From assembly GCF_000512585.2 (NCBI RefSeq), contig NC_089242.1, forward strand, positions 3,968,001 to 4,032,000: a stretch of DNA of 64,000 bases. The letters are read 5' to 3'. Under the pieces are notes generated by a model, which ran no database searches, was not told the origin of the DNA, and saw only the letters and a list, made by a program, of their open reading frames with translations. A program made the position numbers and the translations under genes. This DNA comes from Kwoniella bestiolae CBS 10118. Its lineage: Eukaryota; Basidiomycota; Tremellomycetes; Tremellales; Cryptococcaceae. How positions within the stretch are numbered: the stretch's first letter is position 1; every line of letters starts with the position of its first letter. Positions 1 through 11,767 of the stretch are shown here, one piece after another.

Positions 1-2985
1 GCATCCACACCTGTTGTCACCGATGAGAGAGGATGTCATATGGATTGCGATGAGAATGGATTGACAAAGTGACGCAACACTCAACCCACCTTCAAAGCAG
101 CAAGATGTCCAGTCTCCTTCCTCTCCTCACCCTCTGGTCCGGCCGAGAACTGCTTGATAGTGTTCGCCAGATGACCCAAATATCTCATGTTGATACCTCT
201 TCCATGTAAATGCTTAGTCAAGGAAGCGCCATCCATAAGACCCGAAGTATTACCAGTGAGGACATCCAAAACAACAGCGGGAATAGCGATAGATCTGAGG
301 AACACAGAGGCATCTCGGACAGCTTTGATGGATGGGTCGGCCTCGTCGGTGATAGTGGAAGGTAAGAAAGGTTTGTCATCTGAAGTTGGCGCGTCCTTTA
401 AAGGGATTTGATCAACGAAAGCATCAGGGTTGAACTTCAACTCGAATTGCTTGATATCTCCAATAACGCTCGCATCGACGGGTTTCTCCTCCTCAGCTCG
501 ATGAGCAGCAGCGGCTTCGGCAGCGGGTGATTGATCCTCTTTGGGCGTGGAAGGTTCTTCAGAAGTTTCACCTTCTTTCTTCTCTCCCTCGGTGGTTGAT
601 GGTCCAGCTTCCTTGGATTTCTCAGCTTCATCCTGCTTGGACTTGGCCTTCTCAGCAACACCTCTAGCCCATCTCTTCAACTCTGACTCCCAAAAAGTTT
701 CCAACAATTCAGGTCTGAGCATCGTCAATCGGTGTGGGTATCGAGCACCTTCAGTTTCGCAGTCCTTCTCCAACCATTCAATGTCGACCGGTGATAGTCG
801 TTGAGCGTCGAGAAGATATCTTCTACCGTCTGTACCCTTCAAACCCTTGACCTCGGAACTGGCGTAGAACTCGAATTCTTGACCCTTTCCATCTTTGATC
901 TTGTGAGCAGCCAATTTTTGAGCTTGACCAATGGTAGACATGAACTTGTGGGTGGTCTTATCCCAGTGGATGGAAGTCGGCTTCTCAGAATCGATACCAT
1001 AAATCATCATAGGGTTCTCGCTTTCACCCTCGGCATCTTGACTTTCCTCAACCTCTGTTGATTTATCGGCAGATTTGGTAGGAGAATCTCCCACTTTGAC
1101 CCAATCTTCCTTCTTTTCCTTCTGACCTTCACCTTCTTCTGTTGCGGCGGCTTCTTCCTCGTCGTCGTCCTTCTTTCGGTTGGAGAAGATACCAGGCAAG
1201 ATCGATTGACAGATCCATCGTTTACCCTGCCAGTCCACGATGGTATGACCGAGCATGTATAACCCATCTACATCGAGCTTGTTCAAAAGCTTGACACCGG
1301 CTGCATCTTTACCGTGGGAGATTCGCATAGCTGCATCACCACCCAGATGTCCATAAGCGTTGAGAGCATCGGAGTCACCTTGAGTAATGAAGATGTTGGA
1401 TTGGAGGTACATGTGTGCTTTGGGATCTTCAGAAGGGTTGATAGCGGGTATATCCCCTCTGGAAACGGTTTGTACAGCTCTGATAGAAGCTTGGTCGAAT
1501 TCGGACCAAACCTTCTGCAGCATCTTCTCCCTGAAAACTCTCTCCTGCATTGATCCTCTAGGTAGTTCCCTGATACCTTGAATCTCCTCGTTCCAGTCTC
1601 TAGCAGCATCTACACTGTCTGCACCATAAGCACCAGTATGTAAGAACGCTAACTGAGTTCTTAGGATTTCAGCGGAAGTAGCTGGTTTGGGGATGTTGGC
1701 CAACCATGGGTAAGCAGGTTCAGCTTGAGGGATGGCGACGGTGGAAATGGGGTCGAGTGAGGGTGGTTCGGTGGATAGTGGTGTCAATTTCGACAGTCTC
1801 TCGGAGAACAAGGGTGATAAGGAATGTAATAAATCGATCAATGAGTGGGTTGGTTGAGGAGCGACACCATTGTTGTCAGACTTAGGAGATGGGTCGAATT
1901 GATTGACATTTGATTTCGAAACGAACCATCCTCGAGTCGTACAGATGACAGTGACTGTTTCGCCCTCTAGCAAAGCGACTTGAAGGTAAAGCTGATGGCC
2001 CAATTGACGTAAGTGAGGTGGAGGAGGGTTGAAAGGTGAGATTTGAATGGATCTGAGACAAGGGGAGACTTCCAAGGGCGATTGTGAGAAAGGTAGTTCA
2101 CCAAGACTGGTCGGTGTCCATCCTTCTGATCCTTTCCAATCGGAGAAAGCGTGAGATTTGTCGCTGGAGATGGCTCTTTTCACTTTCACAAGTTCTTTTT
2201 TACCTGCTTTACCCTTTCTACCGCTGGGCAAAGAGACCTCGACCTCTTCATATTGAGTTTCACCGCTTGATGACAATACACCATCTCGTACAGACTCAAA
2301 GATGGTTGATCCGGGTTGAAGGGAGATATGAGTAGCGGTAGTGTTGGCAGTAGAACCGGTAGGAGCAATGAGCTCAAGCAATCGAAGAACGGATTGTCGA
2401 GCAGTGAACTCTCCGTAGGGCTCTATAATACATGGAATAGCGATCAGCTGGTCCGTTACGATATCCATTCATTGAGAAAAACTCTCGCTCACCTCTTACA
2501 ACCTCCAATACTCTCTCACTGTCCTCTTCGAGATGAGCAAAAGCATCTTGAACTTCCAACCATTCGTTCAATTTCTCTCCTGCCCTGATCTCACTAAGAT
2601 CTTCCTTCTTGGTGAACACCTTTCCTCTCCCATCATCACCCTTGACAAAAGGAAGTCTGAGGGAGTATGGACCAAGCCAATAAGCTCCTACCCAATCGTT
2701 GATGAGCAATTTGATATCTTGCATGGTCTCGCTGGGTTGAGGGTAGATGGTAAGTTGATCTCGGGATTCCGAAGATTCTTTGGGCTTGGGTACTGTACGA
2801 GAACATGTAGGAGATGGGAATCGGATAGTGACAGGGGGTACTGAGGGGTACGGCCAATATCAGTATCACACATAATTACCATAGAAACGAATGCAGCTCA
2901 CAGGGGACAGCTTCAGGTTGATCCTCTACCTGTTCTTCACCATTGACCTGTACCACATCCTGAGCTACATCAGCTTGATCATTTG

Positions 2986-3018
<33 letters not shown>

Positions 3019-3034
3019 CTAGTTGATCTGACAT
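1..3034 (-). CDS. CLU1: Clustered mitochondria protein Clu1 (TIF31), amino-terminal part, cut by the left edge
   Basis: Clu1 is a large cytoplasmic RNA-binding protein that keeps mitochondria dispersed and, in budding yeast, co-purifies with eIF3. The reverse strand starts at the ATG ending at 3034 with MSDQLE followed by ten glutamines. One intron separates this leader from a ubiquitin-like segment (LLINDWVGAYWLGPYSLRL), and a second intron (about 2426-2494) leads into a long exon. That exon holds the CLU N-terminal region and the start of the CLU domain (PHRLTMLRPELLETFWESEL). Acidic, Glu/Lys-rich low-complexity linkers lie inside. The exon ends at a GTGGGT donor near 86, and an acceptor near 11-13 leaves only a few bases of the next exon. 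The remaining CLU domain and the TPR-like carboxyl terminus lie outside the window. Family assignment is strong; intron borders were inferred by eye. Confidence 0.93.
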
Positions 3035-3827
3035 GATGGTTGTCCTATCCTATGATACACCTCTGATCCTACAGAGTGGGTGTGAGATATGAGTGGATAT
3101 ATGATGTAGACGTAGTTATATATACAGTATATATAATAAGATCGATCCGATACAAGCAGTGAGTTTTCTCTCACTTTCTGACTTTTTCGAGTGGGAGATC
3201 CGAGAATGCGCATGGTAGACACGTGGCAACCTCCCAATCGGAGCTGTTAACCGAAGTTCGCCGATGAGCATTGAACCGAGGATTGGTCAAGGAGTACTCG
3301 TATGCATGCATATGGAGGGAATCAGAGCATCCATCTATGTATACTTCTTCAAAGACAAGCTAGATGAGGTGCTGCGTCAGCTAAAGACGAGCAGATCGAT
3401 GCATGTTATACACCATATTCAGTTTGCAGATATAACACAGCAGCATTTTGTCTGTCTCCGCCTGATCAAAAGTAAGCGGCCGGCGGCAAGAGGAGGAACG
3501 CATAGGTAGGTCGCAAAGCGAGGGATTGACACAAGGCTATGGTGTTCTCTTGAATCACTTGATTATGACAACCCAGACTTTGGACAACAGCATAGTCCGG
3601 AGTTTCTCTGTGTCAACCCGGACTTTGGGAGATTGCTTATGGTGTTCTGTTACTCTTCAAGAGGGTTCTCGTTGTTCGGATCCGAATGACATTCATTGTC
3701 GGTGTCGGTGATGACCGTATGCATCGGTACTACTCTGTATAACCACGTCCATCTGTATGCTTCATATGAATACCATTTGCATCATCGATACATGAGAATA
3801 CCAATACATAGACTGACCAGACTCAAG
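3035..3827. promoter_or_regulatory. Divergent intergenic region between CLU1 and the nuclease gene
   Basis: No convincing gene is seen. An AT-rich TATA-like stretch lies around 3117-3140, about 100 bp upstream of the CLU1 start. The right half has small local repeats: CAACCCAGACTTTGG near 3571 returns as CAACCCGGACTTTGG near 3614, and TATGGTGTTCT occurs near 3539 and again near 3640. The region probably holds both promoters. Confidence 0.5.
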
Positions 3828-5859
3828 ATGCCACCACCTCCCGACCTCACACCAGAGCAGATAGCCAAAGCAGCTGAAAGAAAGGCAGCGAAATTAGCCA
3901 AGAAGAAAGCTATAGCCGAGGGTAAAGTGGAGTTGAGCGATGAGCAGAAGTTGGAGATTGAACGAAGGAAGTTCTTGAAGAGGGATTGGGCGTCTGCTGG
4001 AACATCAAGCTCGGTGGATGACAAGGGCAAAGGAAAGGTCAAGATCATCACTTGGAATGTGAGTACTGTCACTCCTGGACCAAGTGGATCATTGCAGGGT
4101 ACTGACGACGACTGATCATCCGCAGATCCTCGCTCAGACCCTTGTTCGTGAGTGCATCTCGATGCCAATCATCTGATGTCTATATCCTGCGACCACAAAT
4201 GCTAAGAATGTGTAATGGCTGTAGGGCGAGAGTTGTTCCCCGGCTCAGACTGTCTACGATGGTCAGATAGACGTGCAATGCTGTTAGCAGAGCTAGAACA
4301 TCATTCCGATTCCGATATCATATGTCTACAGGTGAGCTTAAAACATACTTCGTGTCTGAGCTATTCTCAAGAAGATCCCATGTTACGCCCCCTCTTCTTG
4401 ACTCTGCCGCTGTCCGTTATACTTCAAAATCAGTCTAATCACACCACATGTCTTAGGAATGCGACCGAGTCAAAGAATACTCCTCATCCTTACCCCAGCA
4501 CACTTTCGTTAAAGGCTCAGGTCCAGGTAAACTACACGGCCTGGTCATATTCTACCGTACCTCCAGATTCTTTGTAAGATCAAGTAAATTGATACATCTT
4601 GACGAGGAACACTTGTCTTCATCTGACTCAAAGAACGCGGGGGATGGGAAGAGGCGGAGAGGAGGTAGTAGGCAGACCAAGAATGTTGGGTTGATCGTTG
4701 CTTTGGAAGAGGTGGATGGGGATGGTAGAGGAATTGTTGTTGCGACTACACACTTGTGAGTAAGACGTGTTTCCTGCCAATCTGCGCCTCATCTCGAAAT
4801 ACGAAAATCCTGTAATTAAGCAGGTCAAAGAGAATGCTTGCTGATCGTGTCATTCTTGTTCGGCAGATTCTGGCATCCCAAGTGAGTCTTTTTGGACATT
4901 CTTTCAATCTATTCAACAATAACAGCAATTCTGCATGTACTCACCTCTCTCCTCTCACAGGTATGCGTACGAACGAGTCAGGCAATCAATCATCCTCCTT
5001 CGATCCATACGCCAGTTCCAGGAAGATAATGGCTGTACCTCATGGCCAGCGATCTTTGCAGGAGGTGAGCAGCACTCTCTGTCTAACTTACAGACGTATT
5101 TAAGACTGACCCCGTTCAGACCTCAACACTCAGCCATCTGAAGCTACATATCAGCTGCTCGTATCACCTCACAATCCCCTACCACAAAGCATGATCGATG
5201 AGATATCTTCCTCGAGACTGGTACATGATAGCGTAGTCAAGATATCACCCTCTTCGACCGAACCGACCTCAGAAGCTCCTTCAACATCAGCTACGGGGAG
5301 CAACACTCCAGTGGTCAAGGATGAGGAGGACGGGCAGGGTGAAGGAGAACTACCGGATAACAACGAAAAGAGTATAGCCAATACTCGTACACCAGGTGCT
5401 GATGATGGGATACTAGCGGTGGAAGATCTGGTCAAAGCCATGCGGGATGTTTTACCCAATGGAGGAGCAGGGAGTGCGTACGGGTCTGTTGAATGGGGAT
5501 CAGCGACAGGGAATGATGAAGCCTTTGCAAAAAGAGGTGGGTTCGAGCATGTAGATAGCGGAGAAGTAGCAGGCACGGGAGAACCGGCATATACATGCTT
5601 TACGCCTTTGTTCAGGTTGACTTTGGGTGAGTCATACGTGATGCTTCATAGACCATTCGATACCTCTACGGGTCCTCTCTCTTACAGCCAGATTTATATA
5701 GACTATCTTCTCCTTCTCCCACCCCTTGATAACCACAATCTCGCTAAAATCACATCGATATATGCACCACCGAAGATAGAACAGCTGGGTGAAGGTCTAC
5801 CAAGGAAAGGAATCTGTGCGAGTGATCATCTAGCAGTGGGATGCGAGATTGCTTGGTGA
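3828..5859 (+). CDS. Endonuclease/exonuclease/phosphatase-family RNA exonuclease (CCR4/Ngl-like)
   Basis: The protein belongs to the Mg-dependent EEP nuclease superfamily, nearest in layout to the Ngl/CCR4 deadenylase group that trims RNA 3' ends. A basic, alanine-rich leader precedes the signature order: IITWNILAQTL, then SDIICLQECD with the metal-binding Glu, THLFWHPK, YTCFTPLFR and a carboxyl-terminal SDHLAV with the catalytic Asp-His. At least six introns are needed. Two exons are tiny: 4126-4147 (22 nt, ILAQTLV) and 4867-4881 (15 nt, FWHPK). The start at 3828 follows CTCAAG. An in-frame ATG at 3792 would add a short basic extension (MRIPIHRLTRLK) that could serve in mitochondrial targeting. 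A Ser/Thr/Glu-rich insert fills about 5200-5580. The exact Ngl subtype is not settled. Confidence 0.88.
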
Positions 5860-6192
5860 TACAAGACCAAAGATTTTTCTGCAGCATAAAACCCCATCGA
5901 ACATGGGCTCTTAGATCGGCCATAATGACCTCCATGCAGGACATTCAACATGTCAATCAGACATCTTCGATGATGCACTTAATTATGCACAGACCTGATC
6001 ATCCATAAACCATTCACCGTAAATTACGGAACTGCAACAAGTGGAGGTCGATCACCTAATTTGTGAACTTCATCTTCCATGACGTCGATTATCGTCACTT
6101 GCATATTTCAATATACCACCATACTAGATTGAGATGCATACAGTTATGAGATTTTTATAAGAAACGCATCCCATCAAGTCAGGTGCAGACCA

Positions 6193-7669
6193 ATGTCCCT
6201 CGCACGTATCTCAAAGCCTTGTGTATCAGTCAATCTTTCGCCCCATATTCGTAGATTTTCAACAGCGCGTATACTCAAGATGCCATCTCCAGACGAAAGT
6301 GTTCATCCGACTGCTACTGGTCTAGCTAAGAAGACGGTGGACGAACATCAGAAAGACGCTGATTTGGTATTATGGAGTGGATGGGTGAGTTGAGACAACT
6401 CAACAATCGAATTGAAGACGTGGAGAATTGTTAAGCGTGTTGCAATCATGCGATCAGCCATGTGCTGACTTTGTTATCTCACTAATTGTTCCCAGTTCTG
6501 TCCCTTCAACCAGGTATGTACATATAAAAATGCTTAATATATAGACTAAGTACGAGAACCAAAAGATCTGATTAATTAACCTTCACACCCTAAGAGAATC
6601 TGGATGGCCTTGGAGGAACGTAAAATCGCATATCAGTACCACGAAGTAAACGTGAGTGTATAATGCGCATCCCTTTGTAAGTCAATCAGCGACGTAGGAT
6701 TATATACTCATCCATCACTTTCATAGCCATACAAGAAAGAAAAGCATTTCCTGGACCTCAACCCGCTGGGTCTAGTACCCACCATCGAAATCAAGTCAAA
6801 GAATGATAAGAGTCAAGCTCTGTACGAGTCCGACGTTTTGGTAGAGTACCTTGAAGACCTCTATCCGGACAGTGAGGAGCATCCGTAAGTTCGATCTCAT
6901 ATCAGACCTCTTGAACACCGACGTAGACGATGCTGATACATATCGACTGATCCCAGGTCAATCTTCCCTAAGGATACTTATGAAAAGAGCTGGGTGAGGT
7001 TGAATGTACAACACATCACCAAGGTGAGTTCCGTACGATCACAAGATACTTCATTTCTTTCACCGATCGGATGATCGTACAACGTATCTATCTGCATTTC
7101 ATTCAGTGTGAGGGTGACCTGCCATGCTAACATATATGTATGCATTACGCAGAAAATCATCCCAGCATATTTCAAGCTCCAGCAATTCCAAGAACCCTCC
7201 GAGCAAGAGTCCGCCCGAGAAGAACTTTACAAAGGTCTCAAGACTCTTACAGAACGTATCAAGGGACCCTACTTCGCCGGTGAACAATTTACGGCCGTGG
7301 ATCTATCGATCGCACCCTTTGTGAGAAGGTTCTACAACCTGGTCGAATTCAGGGATTTGGACGAGAGTCAAGTGGGAGATAAGTGGTTGAAATACAGGGA
7401 GAAACTGATGGGTAAGTACCAGGTTGAGAAGCAGCGATCGAAACTCGCGCTGATCTTGATTTGCGGCGTCGGTAGATCGAGAATCACTCAAGAAGACTAG
7501 CTCGGAGGACCAATACTATACTGAGATTTTATCTAGGTGAGTGGGTCAGCCCGATGTATGTAAAGCCACACGAGCTGATAGGGTGTCAATGGGATGTTGT
7601 AGGTATCTCAAGAATGAAGCTCAGTCAGAAGTAGCTAAAGCCACAAGAGGAGGTCAAAGTCTACCTTAA
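6193..7669 (+). CDS. Glutathione S-transferase, omega-like (active-site Cys)
   Basis: This is a GST-fold protein acting as a glutathione-dependent thioltransferase or dehydroascorbate reductase type enzyme. The N-terminal thioredoxin fold reads LVLWSGWFCPFNQRIWMALEE, with a CPFN active site of omega type, followed by NPLGLVPTI and the glutathione-contact ALYESDVLVEYLEDLYP. The C-terminal helical domain includes GPYFAGEQFTAVDLSIAPF. The whole active-site loop FCPFNQ sits on an 18-nt microexon at 6496-6513. The first 29 residues (MSLARISKPCVSVNLSPHIRRFSTARILK) are basic, Ser-rich and acid-free like a mitochondrial presequence. A second in-frame ATG at 6280 (MPSPDESVHPTA) would give a cytosolic form. 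Maleylpyruvate isomerase activity is possible for some GSTs, but the Cys motif argues against the zeta class. Confidence 0.9.
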
Positions 7670-7904
7670 TCGGTAGTGGGGGCGAATCTAGAAGGAGATG
7701 TAGAATGGTGAATCAGACGGGTTGATCAAGTCTCAATGAAACCGGGTTCAATACCTTGTAGCCGAAAAGGAACCAAAATGTATGATTTTACGCTTGATGC
7801 TCTGTTCGAGAGCATGCAAGAAGTATAGCAATGATGAACAGCACGTCGTCGACTATCTTCTATGAATTATAGGAAACCTATGAACACCCTCATACCGGTT
7901 TGAT

Positions 7905-10365
7905 CTATACCGCGCTCTTCTCGTTTGTCCTTGAACCACCGGTACTACTCTTGTCTTCCCTGTCTTCTCCAGAGGGCGCACTTCCAGAGTATGTGACGGG
8001 ATACTGACCCTGATCATCGAATGATGTCGATGGGGACGGTGAAGGGCTGTAAAGGTCATGTACAGCCACGTCGATCTGAGCTTGTCTAGCAGGGAAGAAC
8101 CTGTTAAGTATGAGATACACCACTATCGCGACTATAGTAGGTGTGTAGATCTCGTCAGCTAATCATGTCCTAACTTTTGAATCAGTGCCAAGACGGAGAG
8201 ACTTACAGACATCACCAGCGATATTTGAGATCATGTATATATACCGGATATTTCCAATCTCGACGGTATCGTTAATGGCATTGATCATACCCGGTAAGTT
8301 CGGGGCAATGGCAATGGCTAAAGCGATGTATGCTCTCCAATTCCAACCATTGGAGAATCGATAAATACCGCTGGGTTTGTACAGTTCGTAGATATCTATC
8401 TTCTTATTCTTGATCACGAAGAAATCTATAGCCATGAGTACAGCGATAGGAGCCAAGACGATCGAATAGGAAGCCATGAAAGTCAAGAAGTTTGATGCGG
8501 ATGCCAACACCTTCCATGGGGCGAATCCCCATACTCCCACTGTGATGGCTATGATCTGTCCACGCTTGATGTTGATGTATTTGGGGGCGAGGGAAGTCAT
8601 GTCGTTGGCTGCCGAGATGGAATTGGCGGAGATGTTGGTCGTGACGTTGGATAGAGCCCAGATCAACGAGCCGAGGAACATGGCTGCTCGACCACCAGCA
8701 GAGGTGTTCCATAAAGCCTGAAAAAGATCGCAACTCAGCTTCCACCGCTCCTTTCCTGTTTTTGGGTTGATGATCGGGGTTAATAATGGCAAAGAGTACA
8801 ATACGCACGACGATATCATACGGTTGGTAGAACGAGTCTGTGGTTCCATATACGGTGTTCAAGCATGCAGCCGAAATAGAGGCGAAGATACTGAAGACAC
8901 TGAACAAGATTGGAATAGCGTACACTTGAACATATGCGGCTGAGGGTTGCTTGCAGTACCTTGAGAAATCGCCGACGTTCATACCTATTTTCGCAGATTA
9001 GCGATCACTGATCCTGTCCCACAAATTCGCACGGTAGCTAAGAGATGTCGACAGTTCTTGACTCACTCAATGTAGCCCAAGTACCTTGAGTCGCAGTGAC
9101 AGAGTACATGAAAGCAATGAATCTCTTTGAACCGCCAGGAACTCTATCGGGAGGACTTGATAACGCTACTGAAGCTAATGGACCAGCTTTTTTTACTGCC
9201 TGAATAGTCGTGCATCCCATCAGTCAAGCACAGCAAGATGTCCCGAGGGACAAGCAAACTCACGTAAATCAAAGTACCAACAGCGACTACAGGAACCAAT
9301 ATGGCTTTGATGTTGAAAACCCACTTCAACTTGGACGGATGGATGAATATGAATGGAAGTTGTAGAAGCCTTGAGAGAACCGATATCAGCATTCGATGCA
9401 CGGGAGGGTACGAGAATTTACGATCTTACCAAAACAAGAAGAATGATAAGAAATCCCTAGAAGTAGCACCTTGACTAGCTGGGATCGAGTTCTTCAGTCT
9501 TGCGTATTGCGGCCAAATGGCTTCTATCATGAGGGATACGAAGACACCACCGCTATATGTGGAAGGTAGCTGATATGAGTGGAAGTCCTTCCGAGATACT
9601 AGGAGATTGAGTCTGGTCAGTCACACTTACGACCAGGAATTAATGGATAACCAGAAGCATGCGATGACCATACGCGAGAATACGACGAACTTGGATCCCC
9701 AGTATCCGAAGGTGGCTCTGGATGTCACAGCGAAAGGTGTATGCAGCTATAACCAGTTGATAAGGATAGGCATGAGTGTTCATGCGAGTCGAATGTTGAA
9801 ACCAAAGATGAAGGTACTCACCACTGCACCGATATACCCATTTGCTACAATCGGTAAAGAGTTTCACAATTCAGCTCCATTTCTATCCCAAGCCCCCGGA
9901 TCTCAACTTCATCGTGACTGACCTGTGATAACGATTGCTGCCAAAAAACCTCCAACTAAAATAGCAAGACAACTCTCCCACCATGTCAAACCCAGTGCAA
10001 CAAAACTAGCTACTGTAGCCCATTGACCAGGGTTCATCGCGTCTGATATCCAGTCTGAGAACGACAACAAGGTTGTCAGCGGGTATGTAAGCGTGAGAGC
10101 TTACACCAGACCTCGGAGTGAGGTAAAAAAAGAAACTCACAGGTGAAGAACGTCCATCCTGTCCACAGACGATGCTCCTCAGGTGCAGGATCCATATCTG
10201 CACATATGCACTCCACAATCAGCAACGAACTTGTCATCGTCACTGTACAAATCACATACCCTTATTAGTCCAAACGTTGTCGGGAGCGATGCATGATTCC
10301 TCCTTGGGCAGAACCCACGATGAGGGTGCGACCGTTCGCTGTCGGATAGTATCCTTGATAGCCAT
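7905..10365 (-). CDS. NCS1-family nucleobase/allantoin/uridine permease
   Basis: This is a plasma-membrane proton symporter of the nucleobase:cation symporter-1 family (Fur4/Dal4/Fui1 relatives). The reading begins MAIKDTIRQRTV at 10365 and is broken by about ten short introns. Family marks include HTPFAVTSRATFGYWGSKF, ACFWLSINSWSGG, FLSFFLF, and a cytosolic-gate/TM stretch MNVGDFSRYCKQPS followed by SNVTTNISANSISAANDMT and MGVWGFAPWKV-like residues. About twelve hydrophobic segments are spread over the exons. The tail is Ser/Pro-rich and ends EKSAV. The first-exon donor is GTATGT rather than GTGAGT. The substrate (uracil, uridine, allantoin or similar) cannot be read from sequence alone. Confidence 0.88.
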
Positions 10366-11767
10366 TTTGTCGTTTTTCCGGTGGGTGACCAAACAACGAT
10401 GAGGGATGTAAACTCGAGGTTCTCTGCTCTAGTGTACTCAACGAGACAACCAGAATGGGAAGAAGCCGATCAAATGACAGAGCTTTGCAAGTCGTGCGAG
10501 ACCAATTCTAACTATCTTACTCTACGAAAAAATCCTTATCTTTCCGCTCCACTCCACCCACTTTGCACCAAAAATTTACTTCGGTTCAAACCGACACGCG
10601 TGGATCCCTTTGGGCTTTCAGGTAATGTTCCTGATGATCCCCTTATCTCTTGATCCGTATTGGTCGGAAAGGACTCTTCCCTCGTCAGAAATGTCGATCA
10701 TTCCTCACTCGGCTCAAGAGCACAAGCCAATCTGTCACCAAGCGATTCCCACGCTCAGTGACATGGAGCATGGAGCACAAGGCTATAGATAAGGAAGGTC
10801 TTGGCTCTCGAATGACAAGTCTTTTGCGCATTTCTATGGGCGTCGGAGGGCTGCATACCTCGATGCTGCTTTATCTGTCTGACACTGATGCATACATGCT
10901 AAGGGTATCCTCGATATGCTTGCTGTTGCTTACATTCACCACTTCTCAAAAGAGCAATGCTGACACCGCACATCCACCGTCTCCTGCAATGGACAATGGG
11001 ACCTATCGTCTTCTTCCAGACTCATGCTTCTTCACTGCATGATGCGTGATAATGATGCCGTCGCATCACACGCTAAGAAAAGTTTTATCTCAATTAGGCC
11101 TGCGGCTGGTAGGGAAATCACAGATGCCTATAAAAAGCTCGGCAACACGTGCGCCTACTTCCACACCCACCTGGAACCGCGGCCGAATGTCGATGCTCGT
11201 CTAATTCGAAATTGTATATTTACAAGTCATGTATAGTCTAATCTTCATCATCATAATCATCCTGCTCATCATATGGTGAAATCATCACAATTTACGACAA
11301 AATTCAGTTCAGTACTTATGTACTTTCCACAGTATAAAGGGGACTCCGCGGCGATGCGCAACAGTCCGCGGTGTCATTTCAAGATTCGGCAGAGGATGAA
11401 TGGATTTTTACTGTTTTCATCACCAAAATCGTTCAGACCTGGATCGGCTGGATTCAGATTGGATCTCACTGACGGCAAAAATGGCGCTGGTATGGTGGAA
11501 CTGATTATCAAAAGTACACTTGGTCACATCCATGATGAATAAGATCACCGTTGACCGAACCATACTTTGAAAGGTATAAATACTCTGTTGACTTGCTTAT
11601 GATGATCGTGTACTTCTCTTCAAACATTGTCTTCCATCAACATTAGCTCACATCATACATTTGCACCTACTTATAACCTTCAACCACCTATACATATAGC
11701 ATAGATCATCAATCACACACCCGAATCATAACCTCACATATAATCGGATCACTCATAATACTATAAA
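10366..11767. other. 1.4-kb divergent intergenic region
   Basis: The region separates the NCS1 permease from the DHA1 transporter. Several short open frames occur (for example 10381-10653), but none shows a recognisable domain, a credible start context or splice structure. A pair of CCGCGG palindromes lies near 11346 and 11367. The last 150 bp before 11768 are A/C/T-rich, as expected for a leader of the downstream gene. Confidence 0.45.
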
